A DNA stretch of 44,737 nt from Mitsuokella jalaludinii DSM 13811. GTDB taxonomy: Bacteria; Bacillota; Negativicutes; Selenomonadales; Selenomonadaceae. The stretch's first letter is position 1. Each line of letters starts with the position of its first letter. This document shows positions 32,765-40,876 of this stretch, piece by piece. The position numbers and the translations under genes were made by a program. Under the pieces are notes generated by a model that worked only from the letters and a program-made list of their open reading frames with translations, was not told where the DNA came from and ran no database searches. The stretch lies in contig NZ_JNKR01000017.1 in NCBI RefSeq assembly GCF_000702905.1, positions 1 through 44,737 of the forward strand. Reading direction: 5' to 3'.

Positions 32765-34108
32765 ATGATTCTCGAACGCCTGGAAGCCCTGCCGGTTGGC
32801 TCCTTCCACTACAAGCTTCTCTTGGTCACGGGCCTCGGCTGGCTCTTCGACTCGATGGACACGGGTCTGATTGCCTTCGTCCTGCCTGTCTTGACAAAGG
32901 ACTGGGGACTCACGCCTGCACAGGCCGGCTGGATTGGCTCGATTGGCCTCATCGGCATGGCGCTTGGCGCCGTGCTCGCCGGCACGGTCGCCGACCGCAT
33001 CGGCCGCAAGAAGGTCTTCACGATCACAGTACTGCTCTACAGCATCTCGACAGGACTCTGTGCTCTTTCTTGGAGCTATGAGTCGCTGCTCGTCTTCCGC
33101 TTCCTCGTCGGCTTCGGACTCGGCGGTGAGTTGCCGGTCGCTGCGACGCTCATGAGCGAGTACGCACCGAGCCATCTGCGCGGGCGCTTCATCGTCCTGC
33201 TCGAGAGCTTCTGGGGCGTGGGCTGGCTCGTCGCCGCCTGCATCGCCTACCTGCTGATCCCGCGCTTTGGCTGGCAGATTGCCTTTGTCATCGGCACGAT
33301 TCCGGCGCTCTACGTCTTCCTAATCCGCCTGCACATGCCGGAGTCCGTGCGCTATCTGATCTCGCACGGCCGCATCAATGACGCCAAGGACATCATCCTC
33401 GAACTCGAGCGCAAGCTCCACGTCGAGAGCCGCCCGTTCGCCAAAGAGCTCAGTGAAGCAGAGCGCGAACAGCCAAACGCCGCTGCGACGAGCTTCACGA
33501 CGCTCTGGACGAAGCCATTCCGCACGCGCACCATCATGCTCTGGCTCGCCTGGTTCGGCATTGTCTTCAGCTACTACGGTATCTTCATGTGGCTGCCGTC
33601 CATCGTCTTTGCCCAGGGCTTTGCCGTCGTCAAGACGTTTGAATACGTGCTCATCATGACGCTCGCCCAGCTGCCAGGATACTACGCTGCCGCCTGGCTC
33701 GTCGACGTCATCGGCCGCAAGTACACGCTCTCGCTGTTCCTTCTGATGTCCGGTATCTGCAGTTTTTTCTTCGGCAATGCCGCAAGCGCTTCTTCGCTTC
33801 TCGCCTGGGGTGCGGCCATGAGCTTCTTCAACCTCGGTGCCTGGGGCGTCATCTACACTTACACGCCAGAGCAGTACCCGACGACGATCCGCGCACTCGG
33901 CTCCGGCTGGGCGGCAGGCTTCGGCCGCATCGGCGGCATGATTGCCCCGATGCTCGTCGGCATGATGCTCGCCAACGCCTTCGGCATGAGCACCATCTTC
34001 CTGATGTTCGCCTCTGTCTTCGTCATCATCTCCGCCGTCGTCCTGACACTCGGCAAGGAGAGCAAGCAGAAGACGCTCGAAGAGCTCGAAGAAGCCTACG
34101 AGAACTGA
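32765..34108 (+). CDS. MFS transporter, NiaP/SV2-like (possible niacin importer)
   Basis: The 447-residue protein has 12 helices. It shows the sugar-porter motifs GWLFDSMDTGLIAFVLP in helix 1, ADRIGRKKVF between helices 2 and 3, and SEYAPSHLRGRFIVLLESFW in helix 4-5. TPEQYPTTIRALGSGWA lies in the C-terminal half. This set is shared by B. subtilis NiaP (YceI) and aromatic-acid carriers. The palindromic operator upstream makes niacin the first guess. AGAGG 8 nt upstream supports the start; the terminator is at 34151. Confidence 0.85.
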   Translation: MILERLEALPVGSFHYKLLLVTGLGWLFDSMDTGLIAFVLPVLTKDWGLTPAQAGWIGSIGLIGMALGAVLAGTVADRIGRKKVFTITVLLYSISTGLCALSWSYESLLVFRFLVGFGLGGELPVAATLMSEYAPSHLRGRFIVLLESFWGVGWLVAACIAYLLIPRFGWQIAFVIGTIPALYVFLIRLHMPESVRYLISHGRINDAKDIILELERKLHVESRPFAKELSEAEREQPNAAATSFTTLWTKPFRTRTIMLWLAWFGIVFSYYGIFMWLPSIVFAQGFAVVKTFEYVLIMTLAQLPGYYAAAWLVDVIGRKYTLSLFLLMSGICSFFFGNAASASSLLAWGAAMSFFNLGAWGVIYTYTPEQYPTTIRALGSGWAAGFGRIGGMIAPMLVGMMLANAFGMSTIFLMFASVFVIISAVVLTLGKESKQKTLEELEEAYEN

Positions 34109-34148
34109 TTTCCGTTCACCACATTTCAAATCTCGCACATCGCATGCA

Positions 34149-34177
34149 AAAAAGAGCTTGGCCGCCAAGCTCTTTTT
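34149..34177 (+). terminator. Terminator of the MFS transporter gene
   Basis: AAAGAGCTTGG-CCG-CCAAGCTCTTT is a perfect 11-bp stem followed by a T run. Confidence 0.92.
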
Positions 34178-34271
34178 CTGTCATAATCTGCATCGTTGAC
34201 AGGACTTTGGGCCATGGAGCGCGAAGAAGATAGGCAAACGTATTATAATCTTATTCGCAGAGGTAATCACT

Positions 34272-34901
34272 ATGAGCAAAATCCTTTTGATCAACGGCAG
34301 TCCCAATGAGAAGGGCTGCACCTACACCGCACTGGCAGAGATTGCCGCCACACTCCACGAGCAGGGCGTCGAGACGGAGATGATCTGGCTCGGCAAGAAA
34401 CCGGTGCAGGACTGCATTGCCTGCCACAGCTGTATGAAGACCGGCCGCTGTGTCTTTGCGGACATCGTCAATGAGACGGCCGACAAACTCGCCGCTGCCG
34501 ATGGCCTCGTCGTCGGCTCGCCCGTCTACTACGGCGGCCCGACGGGCTTCATCACGAGCTTCCTCGACCGCCTGACCTTCAGCTGCACGAAGGACACCAG
34601 AATGCACGGCAAAGTGGCCGCCTCCATCGTCTCCTGCCGCCGCGGCGGCGCGACGGCAGCCTTTGACCGCCTGAACAAGTACTTCCAGATGTCCAACATG
34701 GTCGTCGTCGGCTCCCAGTACTGGAACCAGGTACACGGCTTCACACCGGACGAAGTCCGCAAGGACCTCGAAGGCCTGCAGACGATGCGCACACTCGCGC
34801 GCAATATCGCCTGGATCACGAAGTGCATCGAGGCCGGCAGACAGGCTGGCATCGACTATCCCACGCACGAACTCGTCACCATGACGAACTTCATCGACTG
34901 A
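34272..34901 (+). CDS. Iron-sulfur flavoprotein / NADPH-dependent FMN reductase family
   Basis: The 209-residue flavodoxin-fold protein begins with the FMN phosphate loop LLINGSPNEKGCT. It carries a compact cluster motif Cys48-x2-Cys51-x2-Cys54-x5-Cys60 as in archaeal and clostridial Isf proteins. The flavin contact GSPVYYGGPTGF is also present. Such proteins pass electrons from ferredoxin or reduce quinones and peroxides. The partner is unknown. AGAGG lies upstream of ATG 34272. A good -10 (TATTATAAT) at 34240-34248 lacks a clear -35. Confidence 0.9.
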   Translation: MSKILLINGSPNEKGCTYTALAEIAATLHEQGVETEMIWLGKKPVQDCIACHSCMKTGRCVFADIVNETADKLAAADGLVVGSPVYYGGPTGFITSFLDRLTFSCTKDTRMHGKVAASIVSCRRGGATAAFDRLNKYFQMSNMVVVGSQYWNQVHGFTPDEVRKDLEGLQTMRTLARNIAWITKCIEAGRQAGIDYPTHELVTMTNFID

Positions 34902-34910
34902 TCTTCCCAT

Positions 34911-34958
34911 AAAAAATGCTGCCATAGAGGAGCGCTCTCCTCTGTGGCAGCATTTTTT
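34911..34958. terminator. Bidirectional terminator
   Basis: A stem of about 20 bp (AAAAAATGCTGCCA... with ...TGGCAGCATTTTTT, inner GAGGAG/CTCCTC) separates two convergent genes. Confidence 0.92.
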
Positions 34959-34965
34959 GTCGCAA

Positions 34966-35373
34966 TCAGTTCAGCACGACGTAGCCGATAACAAAGCTGA
35001 TGATGAAGATCATGAAGTAGATGACGATGGCCTTGTTGCTGAGCCAGTCGCTCGAGAGGTCGACCTCGGGCAGTTCGACATGGGGCTTCTCGAGATGCGG
35101 CATCGCGACATGTGGGACCTCGATATGCGGTGTCTCAATATGAGGCATCGTGACATGCGGTGCTTCAAGATGCGGCTTCTCGATGGAGGGTACCTGCGGC
35201 AGCCTGCCCTGCTTGGCCCGCGCGCGCAGCTCCGGCACGAGCGGGATGAGGAAGGCCAGCGCTGCGAATATCACAGCGCCGCGCGTCCCCACGGTCTTGA
35301 TGGCGATGACACCGAGCAAGATGCCGATGGCCACGCCGAAGCACAGGACTTTCTTTTCTCTATCACTCATCAT
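34966..35373 (-). CDS. Membrane protein with PH-x-x-x pentapeptide repeats
   Basis: The 135-residue protein has two N-terminal helices (about 9-26 and 31-46) and a basic stretch. A tandem repeat (67-106) of seven PH-[VIL]-x-x units and one PE unit follows, then a C-terminal helix (114-134). Proline and histidine recur every five residues, so the segment should be an extended rod presenting a row of histidines. The matching 15-bp DNA repeat shows it grew by duplication. No family is recognised. The start is the ATG-ATG pair at 35373; AAGGA is 13 nt away. It lies beside the pcrA 3' end but transcribes alone. Confidence 0.8.
   Translation of the reverse strand: MMSDREKKVLCFGVAIGILLGVIAIKTVGTRGAVIFAALAFLIPLVPELRARAKQGRLPQVPSIEKPHLEAPHVTMPHIETPHIEVPHVAMPHLEKPHVELPEVDLSSDWLSNKAIVIYFMIFIISFVIGYVVLN
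35056..35175 (-). repeat. Eight tandem 15-bp coding repeats
   Basis: Degenerate 15-bp units, each reading Pro-His-hydrophobic-x-x, lie head to tail within the membrane protein gene. Third positions vary while the Pro-His codons are kept, which suggests selection on the peptide. Confidence 0.8.
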
Positions 35374-35439
35374 GATTCCATTCACATCCTTTTCCTGAAG
35401 TATAGCACCGCGGCCGCATTCAGGCAAGGAGAGCGATAG

Positions 35440-37605
35440 TCAGCCGATTTTCTGCAACTTCGCGCGGAAGGCAATGCTGCGGTTCGTCGCCAGCTCATCA
35501 AAGTGGATGACATACGCTCCCTTTTCTGCATCGATGGCAACGACGGTTCCGTCACCGAAGACACGGTGTGTCACGCGGTCCCCCTCCCGGAAAGCCAGGG
35601 ATTCCGTCTGGCGCGAAAGGCGACGCGCGGAGGCCCGGACGAAGTCGCGCGCCGCGCGCACGAGGCGCTCGGGCAGCGGCGCGGTGAAGTCGAGGAGCGC
35701 GTGGTCGATGTCGAGGATGAAGCGCGAGGGGTAGCGCATCGAGCCGTCGATGTTGAGTCCTTCGGCATCCGACAGATAGAGGCCCTTCTCCGCCCGCGTC
35801 ATCGCGACGAAGGCGAGCCGCCGCTCCTCCTCCATCGCCTCCGGCGTGCGCGTCTTGCGCGAGGGGAAGACACCCTCGTTGAGCGCCACGAGAAATACGT
35901 ACGGGAACTCCAGCCCCTTGGCCGTATGAACGGTCATGAGCTTCACTTTGTCGCCCGGATCGCCGACATCCTGATTCGTGAAGAGCGCCGCATGCGCGAG
36001 GTAGTCTGTGAGCCCCGCCTCCTCGCCGCAGCTGACTTCGTACTCGCGGACAGACTGCTTGAGCTCCGCGAGGTTGTCGAGGCGCGCCTGACTGCCCTCC
36101 GTGCGCAGCATGGCCTCGTAGCCGCTCCTGTCGAGCACCTCCGCCAGCACCTCCGAGACGGACGCCCCCTCACTGACATCAGCCAGCCCCTCGACGAGCT
36201 GCAGGAATTCCCTTGCCTTCGTGCCCTTCCAGATTGGGTCCTCGATACTCGCCTGCATGGCCTGATAGAGCGTCATCTCATGTGCTTCAGCATATTCCGT
36301 CAGGAACTTGCGCCGCCGCTGGCCGATGTTGCGCTTCGGCACGTTGACGACGCGCAGGAAGGACAGGTCATCGCGGTAAGCGAGAAGGCGCAGGTACGAG
36401 AGCGCGTCCTTGATCTCGCGCCGCGCGAAGAACTGGACACCGCTGTAGATCATGTAGGGAATCTCCGCCCGGAGGAGCTGCTCTTCGATACTGCGCGTGA
36501 TGTAGTGGGCGCGGTAGAGCACTGCCATCTCGCGGTAGGCGACGCCCTCTTCGTGGAGCCTCGCCATCTCGCCGGCCAGCCAGCTCGCCTCCTCGCTCGC
36601 GGCAGTCGCATGGTGGCAGATGACCTTATGGCCATGTCCCTTGACAGGCACAAGGTCCTTCTCGATGCGGCTTGTGTTCTTGGCAATCAGCGAGTTGACG
36701 ACAGAAAGAATCTCCGGTGTCGAGCGGTAGTTCTCGAGCATGTAGATTGTCTTTGTCCCCGGGAAGTGCGTATCGAAGTCCAGGAGATAGCGCCCCGAAG
36801 CACCGCGCCACGTGTAGATGGTCTGGTCGGGGTCGCCGACGACGAAGAGGTTCTTGTGCCAGCCGCAGAGCACATTCATGAGGCGGTACTGCGGCTCGTC
36901 GATGTCCTGGAACTCGTCGATCATGATGTACTCGAGGCGCTGCTGCCACTTCTTGCGGATGTCCTCGTGCTCGGCGAAGATGTGCAGCGAGAACTTGATG
37001 AGGTCGTTGTAGTCGAGGCCGAAGCACTTCTTCTCTTCATAGAGATAGCCGTAGAAGAGGATGTCCTGCTTCGTCTGCGCCCTGTCGTACTTCTCCTTGA
37101 GCGCGGTGAGCGGCAGAGCAATGAGCTCCTTGTAGTAGTCGGGCTGCTGCACGAGCTTGCGCATCTCGAACATGTCGCGCGCCTGGCCGTACGTCATATC
37201 GCGCAGGGTCAGGCCGCGCTCCTCGTAGATCTTGGCGAGCATGTCGTCGATGTCGGCGTTGTCGAGCACGAGGAAACTCTTCGGGTAGCCAACGGCATGG
37301 CTGTCCTCCTGCAGGATGGAGACGCAGAAGCCGTGGAACGTGTTGATGTAGCCCGTGTCGTTGTCGCCCGTCAAGGCGTGAATGCGGCTGCGCATCTCCG
37401 TCGCCGCCTTGTTGGTAAACGTCACGCAGAGGATGTTGCCCGGCAGGATGCCGAGCTCCTCGACGAGGTAGGCAAAGCGGTGCGTGAGCGCCCGCGTCTT
37501 CCCTGAACCCGCGCCCGCCAGCACACGCACAAAGCCCTCTGTCGTCGTCACCGCCTCGCGCTGCGCATCGTTGAGCCCCTCGAGCAAATCCTGCCAATCT
37601 TCCAT
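35440..37605 (-). CDS. pcrA: UvrD/PcrA-type superfamily I DNA helicase
   Basis: The 721-residue 3'-5' helicase has motif I AGAGSGKT (residues 30-37), Ia TFTNKAATEMR, II DEFQD, III GDPDQTIYTWRGA, V TVHTAKGLEF and VI FVAMTRAEKGLYLSDA. The C-terminal GDRVTHRVFGDGTVVAID is the Tudor-like RNA-polymerase/DNA-binding tail. It acts in excision repair and conflict removal. Start 37605 has AGGAGG 9 nt upstream; a longer frame starts 42 codons earlier without support. An extended -10 (TGGTAGAAT) lies at 37643-37651. Confidence 0.95.
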   Translation of the reverse strand: MEDWQDLLEGLNDAQREAVTTTEGFVRVLAGAGSGKTRALTHRFAYLVEELGILPGNILCVTFTNKAATEMRSRIHALTGDNDTGYINTFHGFCVSILQEDSHAVGYPKSFLVLDNADIDDMLAKIYEERGLTLRDMTYGQARDMFEMRKLVQQPDYYKELIALPLTALKEKYDRAQTKQDILFYGYLYEEKKCFGLDYNDLIKFSLHIFAEHEDIRKKWQQRLEYIMIDEFQDIDEPQYRLMNVLCGWHKNLFVVGDPDQTIYTWRGASGRYLLDFDTHFPGTKTIYMLENYRSTPEILSVVNSLIAKNTSRIEKDLVPVKGHGHKVICHHATAASEEASWLAGEMARLHEEGVAYREMAVLYRAHYITRSIEEQLLRAEIPYMIYSGVQFFARREIKDALSYLRLLAYRDDLSFLRVVNVPKRNIGQRRRKFLTEYAEAHEMTLYQAMQASIEDPIWKGTKAREFLQLVEGLADVSEGASVSEVLAEVLDRSGYEAMLRTEGSQARLDNLAELKQSVREYEVSCGEEAGLTDYLAHAALFTNQDVGDPGDKVKLMTVHTAKGLEFPYVFLVALNEGVFPSRKTRTPEAMEEERRLAFVAMTRAEKGLYLSDAEGLNIDGSMRYPSRFILDIDHALLDFTAPLPERLVRAARDFVRASARRLSRQTESLAFREGDRVTHRVFGDGTVVAIDAEKGAYVIHFDELATNRSIAFRAKLQKIG

Positions 37606-37786
37606 ATCGCTGCACCTCCTGATCCTGTCCGCATTCCCTTCCATTCTACCACAGCCCCGCCCGAGAATAACAAAAACTTTACATGCCGGTAACAACGCCA
37701 ATGCATTCAGATGATAGAGTGGAATCGTCAAGAATCAAGTGACAGTATCGAAGAGAATATGGTGTATATCTGAGGAGGTTCTTTTC

Positions 37787-38127
37787 ATGTCGATGTCAAG
37801 ATCCACAGCCAGAACCCGGATACATCCGCGCGGGCGCTCTTCAAGAGCGGCATGCGCGTCGGGCAGGATGTCATGGGCACGATGGCCGCCACGCTGATTC
37901 TCGCCGTCTTCGGCGGCAGCCTCAGCACCTGGGTGCTCGACTACGTCTACGACCTGCCGTTCCTGCAGCTGCTGAACTCGAACAGCCTCGACATTGTCAT
38001 CATGCAAGGCCTCTCAGGCGGCATCGGCGTCATCCTGACCGTCCCCATCGCGGCGGGATGTTCAGCCTTCCTACTCGCCCACAAGAGAGCCTCTGTCCAC
38101 GAGACGAGCCCATCCCAGATTGGATGA
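37787..38127 (+). pseudogene. Truncated yibE/F-family membrane protein gene
   Basis: A strong GAGGAGG and ATG (37787) survive. However, the downstream coding sequence (from about 37796: VKIHSQNPDTSARALFKSGM, then RVGQDVMGTMAATLILAVFGGSL) is in another frame. It equals only the last third of a YibE/F protein, normally about 350-400 residues. The C-terminal block IMQGLSGGIGVILTVPIAA is intact to the stop. A large internal deletion plus frame loss best explains this. An internal ATG at 37852 could still yield a 91-residue fragment with two helices. Confidence 0.75.
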
Positions 38128-38162
38128 GCCGGATATCTTCCATCTTCTTCTAACAAGACATA

Positions 38163-38202
38163 GCAAAAGAAGGGCGCGCCCAGAGCGCAGCCCTTCTTTT
38201 TT
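38163..38202. terminator. Bidirectional terminator after the yibE/F remnant
   Basis: AAGAAGGGC and GCCCTTCTT arms enclose a GC-rich loop, with TTTT runs on both sides. Confidence 0.88.
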
Positions 38203-38230
38203 GACGTATAGCGAGTTGACACGTGTCGGC

Positions 38231-38470
38231 TCAGCGAGGAAGCTGGCCGTTCTCCGATACCTCGACAACACCGGCCTGGCCGCCCTCATAGTAGGCGACT
38301 TTATAGACCTTGTCTGCCCCGACCTGCGTGACGTTCTCGACTTCTGCCTGCGGGTGCATCGTCTGCACGACTTCTGCAGCGATCTCCTCGCTGACTTTCG
38401 GCGTGCCCTGCAGCATGAGCAGGCCACCCCATACGCATAAGCCGACGATTGCCAGGATCCCATTCTTCAT
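38231..38470 (-). CDS. Small secreted or membrane-anchored protein of unknown function
   Basis: The 79-residue product begins MKNGILAIVGLCVWGGLLMLQG, a signal peptide or anchor. A compact alpha-beta segment (TPKVSEEIAAEVVQTMHPQAEVENVTQVGADKVYKVAYYEG) follows, resembling a single PepSY-like strand-helix unit but too short to assign. AAGGGA precedes the ATG. A promoter is likely at 38524-38552: TAAACA, 17 bp, TATACT. Confidence 0.75.
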   Translation of the reverse strand: MKNGILAIVGLCVWGGLLMLQGTPKVSEEIAAEVVQTMHPQAEVENVTQVGADKVYKVAYYEGGQAGVVEVSENGQLPR

Positions 38471-38638
38471 GATACCATTCCCTTTCCATACAGACCTAGA
38501 TGAGTTCTTCTTTCCAGGGACTAGTATACTCTATTTTTCAGCAATTGTTTACACTTCAACCGGAAGTATTCTGTATTCTTGCAAAGTTGTGTAACAATTA
38601 AGATTAATACTTGTGCATATACTGTATGCATGTATATC

Positions 38639-40855
38639 TCAGCGTTCAAAACCGTAGTGGAGGCGCTCGGCCAGCAGCGTGTAGCGCTTGCTCGTGCGGT
38701 TGTTGGCAACAGCCGTGTTAAGCGCAGCTTTGGAGCCGAGCAGGATGACCTCGCGCTTGGCGCGCGTCACGGCCGTGTAGAGCAGGTTGCGCTGCATCAT
38801 GATCGTGTGCGAGCGCACGAGCGGCAGGATGACGACAGGGTACTCGCTGCCCTGGCTCTTATGGACGGTCAGTGCGTAGGCGAGCGAGAGTTCACCGAAC
38901 TCGCCGCTCTCGTAGTCGACCTCGAGCTCATCACCGAAGTGGACCGTCATGCGGCCCGGCTCGATGGCCATGACGAAGCCGATGTCGCCGTTGAAGACCT
39001 GCTTCGTGTAGTTGTTCTTCGTCTGGATGACCTTGTCGCCGAGGCGGAAGGTCTGCGCGGCGTTCGTGAGTTCCGGCCGCTGCGGCGACTTCGGGTTCAG
39101 GGCCGCCTGCAGGACCTTGTTGAGGTTGTCCGTGCCGCAGGCCTGGCGGTGCATCGGCGCCAGCACCTGGATGTCCGTCAGCGGGGAGAAGCCCTGCTGC
39201 GGCAGGGTCTTCGTGCAGAGTTCGACAATCTTCTGGGCCACAGCATCCTCATCGTCGATTTCCCAGAACTGGAAATCCCCCTGCGGCGAGCAGACGGGCA
39301 GGCGGCCCGCATTGATCGCATGCGCGTTCATGACGATGCTGCTCTCCCCCTTCTGACGGAAGATGTCGGTCAGTCGGACGCTCGGGATGACGCCGGAGCG
39401 CAGGATGTCGCGCAGGACCGTGCCCGGGCCGACGGACGGCAGCTGGTCGACATCGCCGACGAAGATGACGTGCGAGCCGTCCGGCACGGCGGCGAGGAAG
39501 TGCTGCATGAGCGTGATGTCCATCATCGAGACTTCATCGAGGATGATGACATCGGCCTCGAGCTGCTCGTCCTCGTTCTTGCCGAAAGTCGGCGCGCCCG
39601 AACCGCCTGCGCCCTGCGCCTCGAGCATGCGGTGGACAGTCACAGCCTTCTGCCCCGTCGCCTCGGCGAGGCGCTTGGCCGCGCGCCCCGTCGGCGCGCC
39701 GAGCAGGACAGTAAGGCCCTGCAGGTGCAGGAGGTCGATCATGCCGCGCACGACAGTCGTCTTGCCCGTGCCGGGGCCGCCTGTCAGCACGAAGACGCCG
39801 TACTGCAGAACGTCTTCGAGCGCTTCTTTCTGCTTGTCCGCGAGCTGGATGCCCGCAATCTGCTCCCAGTGCGCGACGAGCGTCGACGGGTCCGTCTCCA
39901 TCGCGATGGAATCGGCGTACTTCTGCAGGTAGAGCAGCTTGCGCGCTGCTTTGATCTCCGCGCGGTAGAGGTACGGCGGGTAGATGAGCGTCTCCGCGCC
40001 AACATACTCGACAGCGAGCTGCTTGGCCTGAAGAAGGTCTTTCAGGACCTTGCGCACCGTCTCCTGCTCGACTTTGAGGAGGTCTGCTGCCTGCTTCTCA
40101 AGCGCTGCTTCAGGGATGCAGCAGTGCCCCTGCTGTGCGATCTTCTGCAGGGCAAAGTCGATACCCGCAGAGATGCGACTGCGATCCTCCGCGGCGATGC
40201 CGAGGCTCTTCGCGATGGAGTCCGCGATGATGAAGCCGATGCCTTCGACCTCTCTGGCCAGCTGGTACGGGTGATTCTCGAGGGTGTCGATGGAGAAGGA
40301 GCCGTACTTCTTGAAGATGCGCGCCGCATACGTGCCCGAGATGTGATGTGTCTCTAGCCAGAGCATGATGTCGCGGAGCTCCGACTGCGAGGTGTACGAG
40401 GCCGTGATCTTCTCGATGGTCTTCTTGCCGATGCCTGCTACCTCGCTGAGGCGGTGTGGCGTCTGCTCGATGACGGTCAGCGTTTTCTTGCCGAACTTCT
40501 GCACGATGCGCTTGGCCAGCGACGGGCCGATGCCGTCGACGACGCCGGAGGCTAGGAAGCGCTCAATGCCCTCGGCACTTGACGGCGCCTCGATGCGAAG
40601 CCCCGTGACCTGGAACTGCTGGCCGTAGCGCTTGTGCTGTGTCCAGTGGCCGCGCAGGCGAAGCTGCTGGCCGACGAGCGGTGCCTCGACGTTCGCGAGT
40701 GCTGTGATGCGGCTTTTCTTGCGCAGCGGCTTGAACGAGAAGACCGTGAAGGGGCTCGCCTCATTCGTAAAGACGATGCGCTCAACGACGCCCTCGATCT
40801 CCTCTTCCGTCTCCAATCCCGGCAGGGATGTCTGAATCGTTTCGTTCTTCATCAT
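38639..40855 (-). CDS. recD2: RecD2-like SF1B ATP-dependent DNA helicase
   Basis: The 738-residue protein has an N-terminal OB-like region and tandem helix-hairpin-helix segments (GVVDGIGPSLAKRIVQKFG; VAGIGKKTIEKI). The helicase core has Walker A GGPGTGKTT and Walker B ILDEVSMMD. The C-terminal VHKSQGSEYPVVILP is motif V/VI of RecD. RecD2 works without RecBC in 5'-3' unwinding and repair. Start at the ATG-ATG pair has GAGGAGG upstream. It lies 21 bp behind the ABC-F gene, so it is co-transcribed. Confidence 0.95.
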   Translation of the reverse strand: MMKNETIQTSLPGLETEEEIEGVVERIVFTNEASPFTVFSFKPLRKKSRITALANVEAPLVGQQLRLRGHWTQHKRYGQQFQVTGLRIEAPSSAEGIERFLASGVVDGIGPSLAKRIVQKFGKKTLTVIEQTPHRLSEVAGIGKKTIEKITASYTSQSELRDIMLWLETHHISGTYAARIFKKYGSFSIDTLENHPYQLAREVEGIGFIIADSIAKSLGIAAEDRSRISAGIDFALQKIAQQGHCCIPEAALEKQAADLLKVEQETVRKVLKDLLQAKQLAVEYVGAETLIYPPYLYRAEIKAARKLLYLQKYADSIAMETDPSTLVAHWEQIAGIQLADKQKEALEDVLQYGVFVLTGGPGTGKTTVVRGMIDLLHLQGLTVLLGAPTGRAAKRLAEATGQKAVTVHRMLEAQGAGGSGAPTFGKNEDEQLEADVIILDEVSMMDITLMQHFLAAVPDGSHVIFVGDVDQLPSVGPGTVLRDILRSGVIPSVRLTDIFRQKGESSIVMNAHAINAGRLPVCSPQGDFQFWEIDDEDAVAQKIVELCTKTLPQQGFSPLTDIQVLAPMHRQACGTDNLNKVLQAALNPKSPQRPELTNAAQTFRLGDKVIQTKNNYTKQVFNGDIGFVMAIEPGRMTVHFGDELEVDYESGEFGELSLAYALTVHKSQGSEYPVVILPLVRSHTIMMQRNLLYTAVTRAKREVILLGSKAALNTAVANNRTSKRYTLLAERLHYGFER

Positions 40856-40876
40856 GCTGCCTCCTCTCGCATATCA

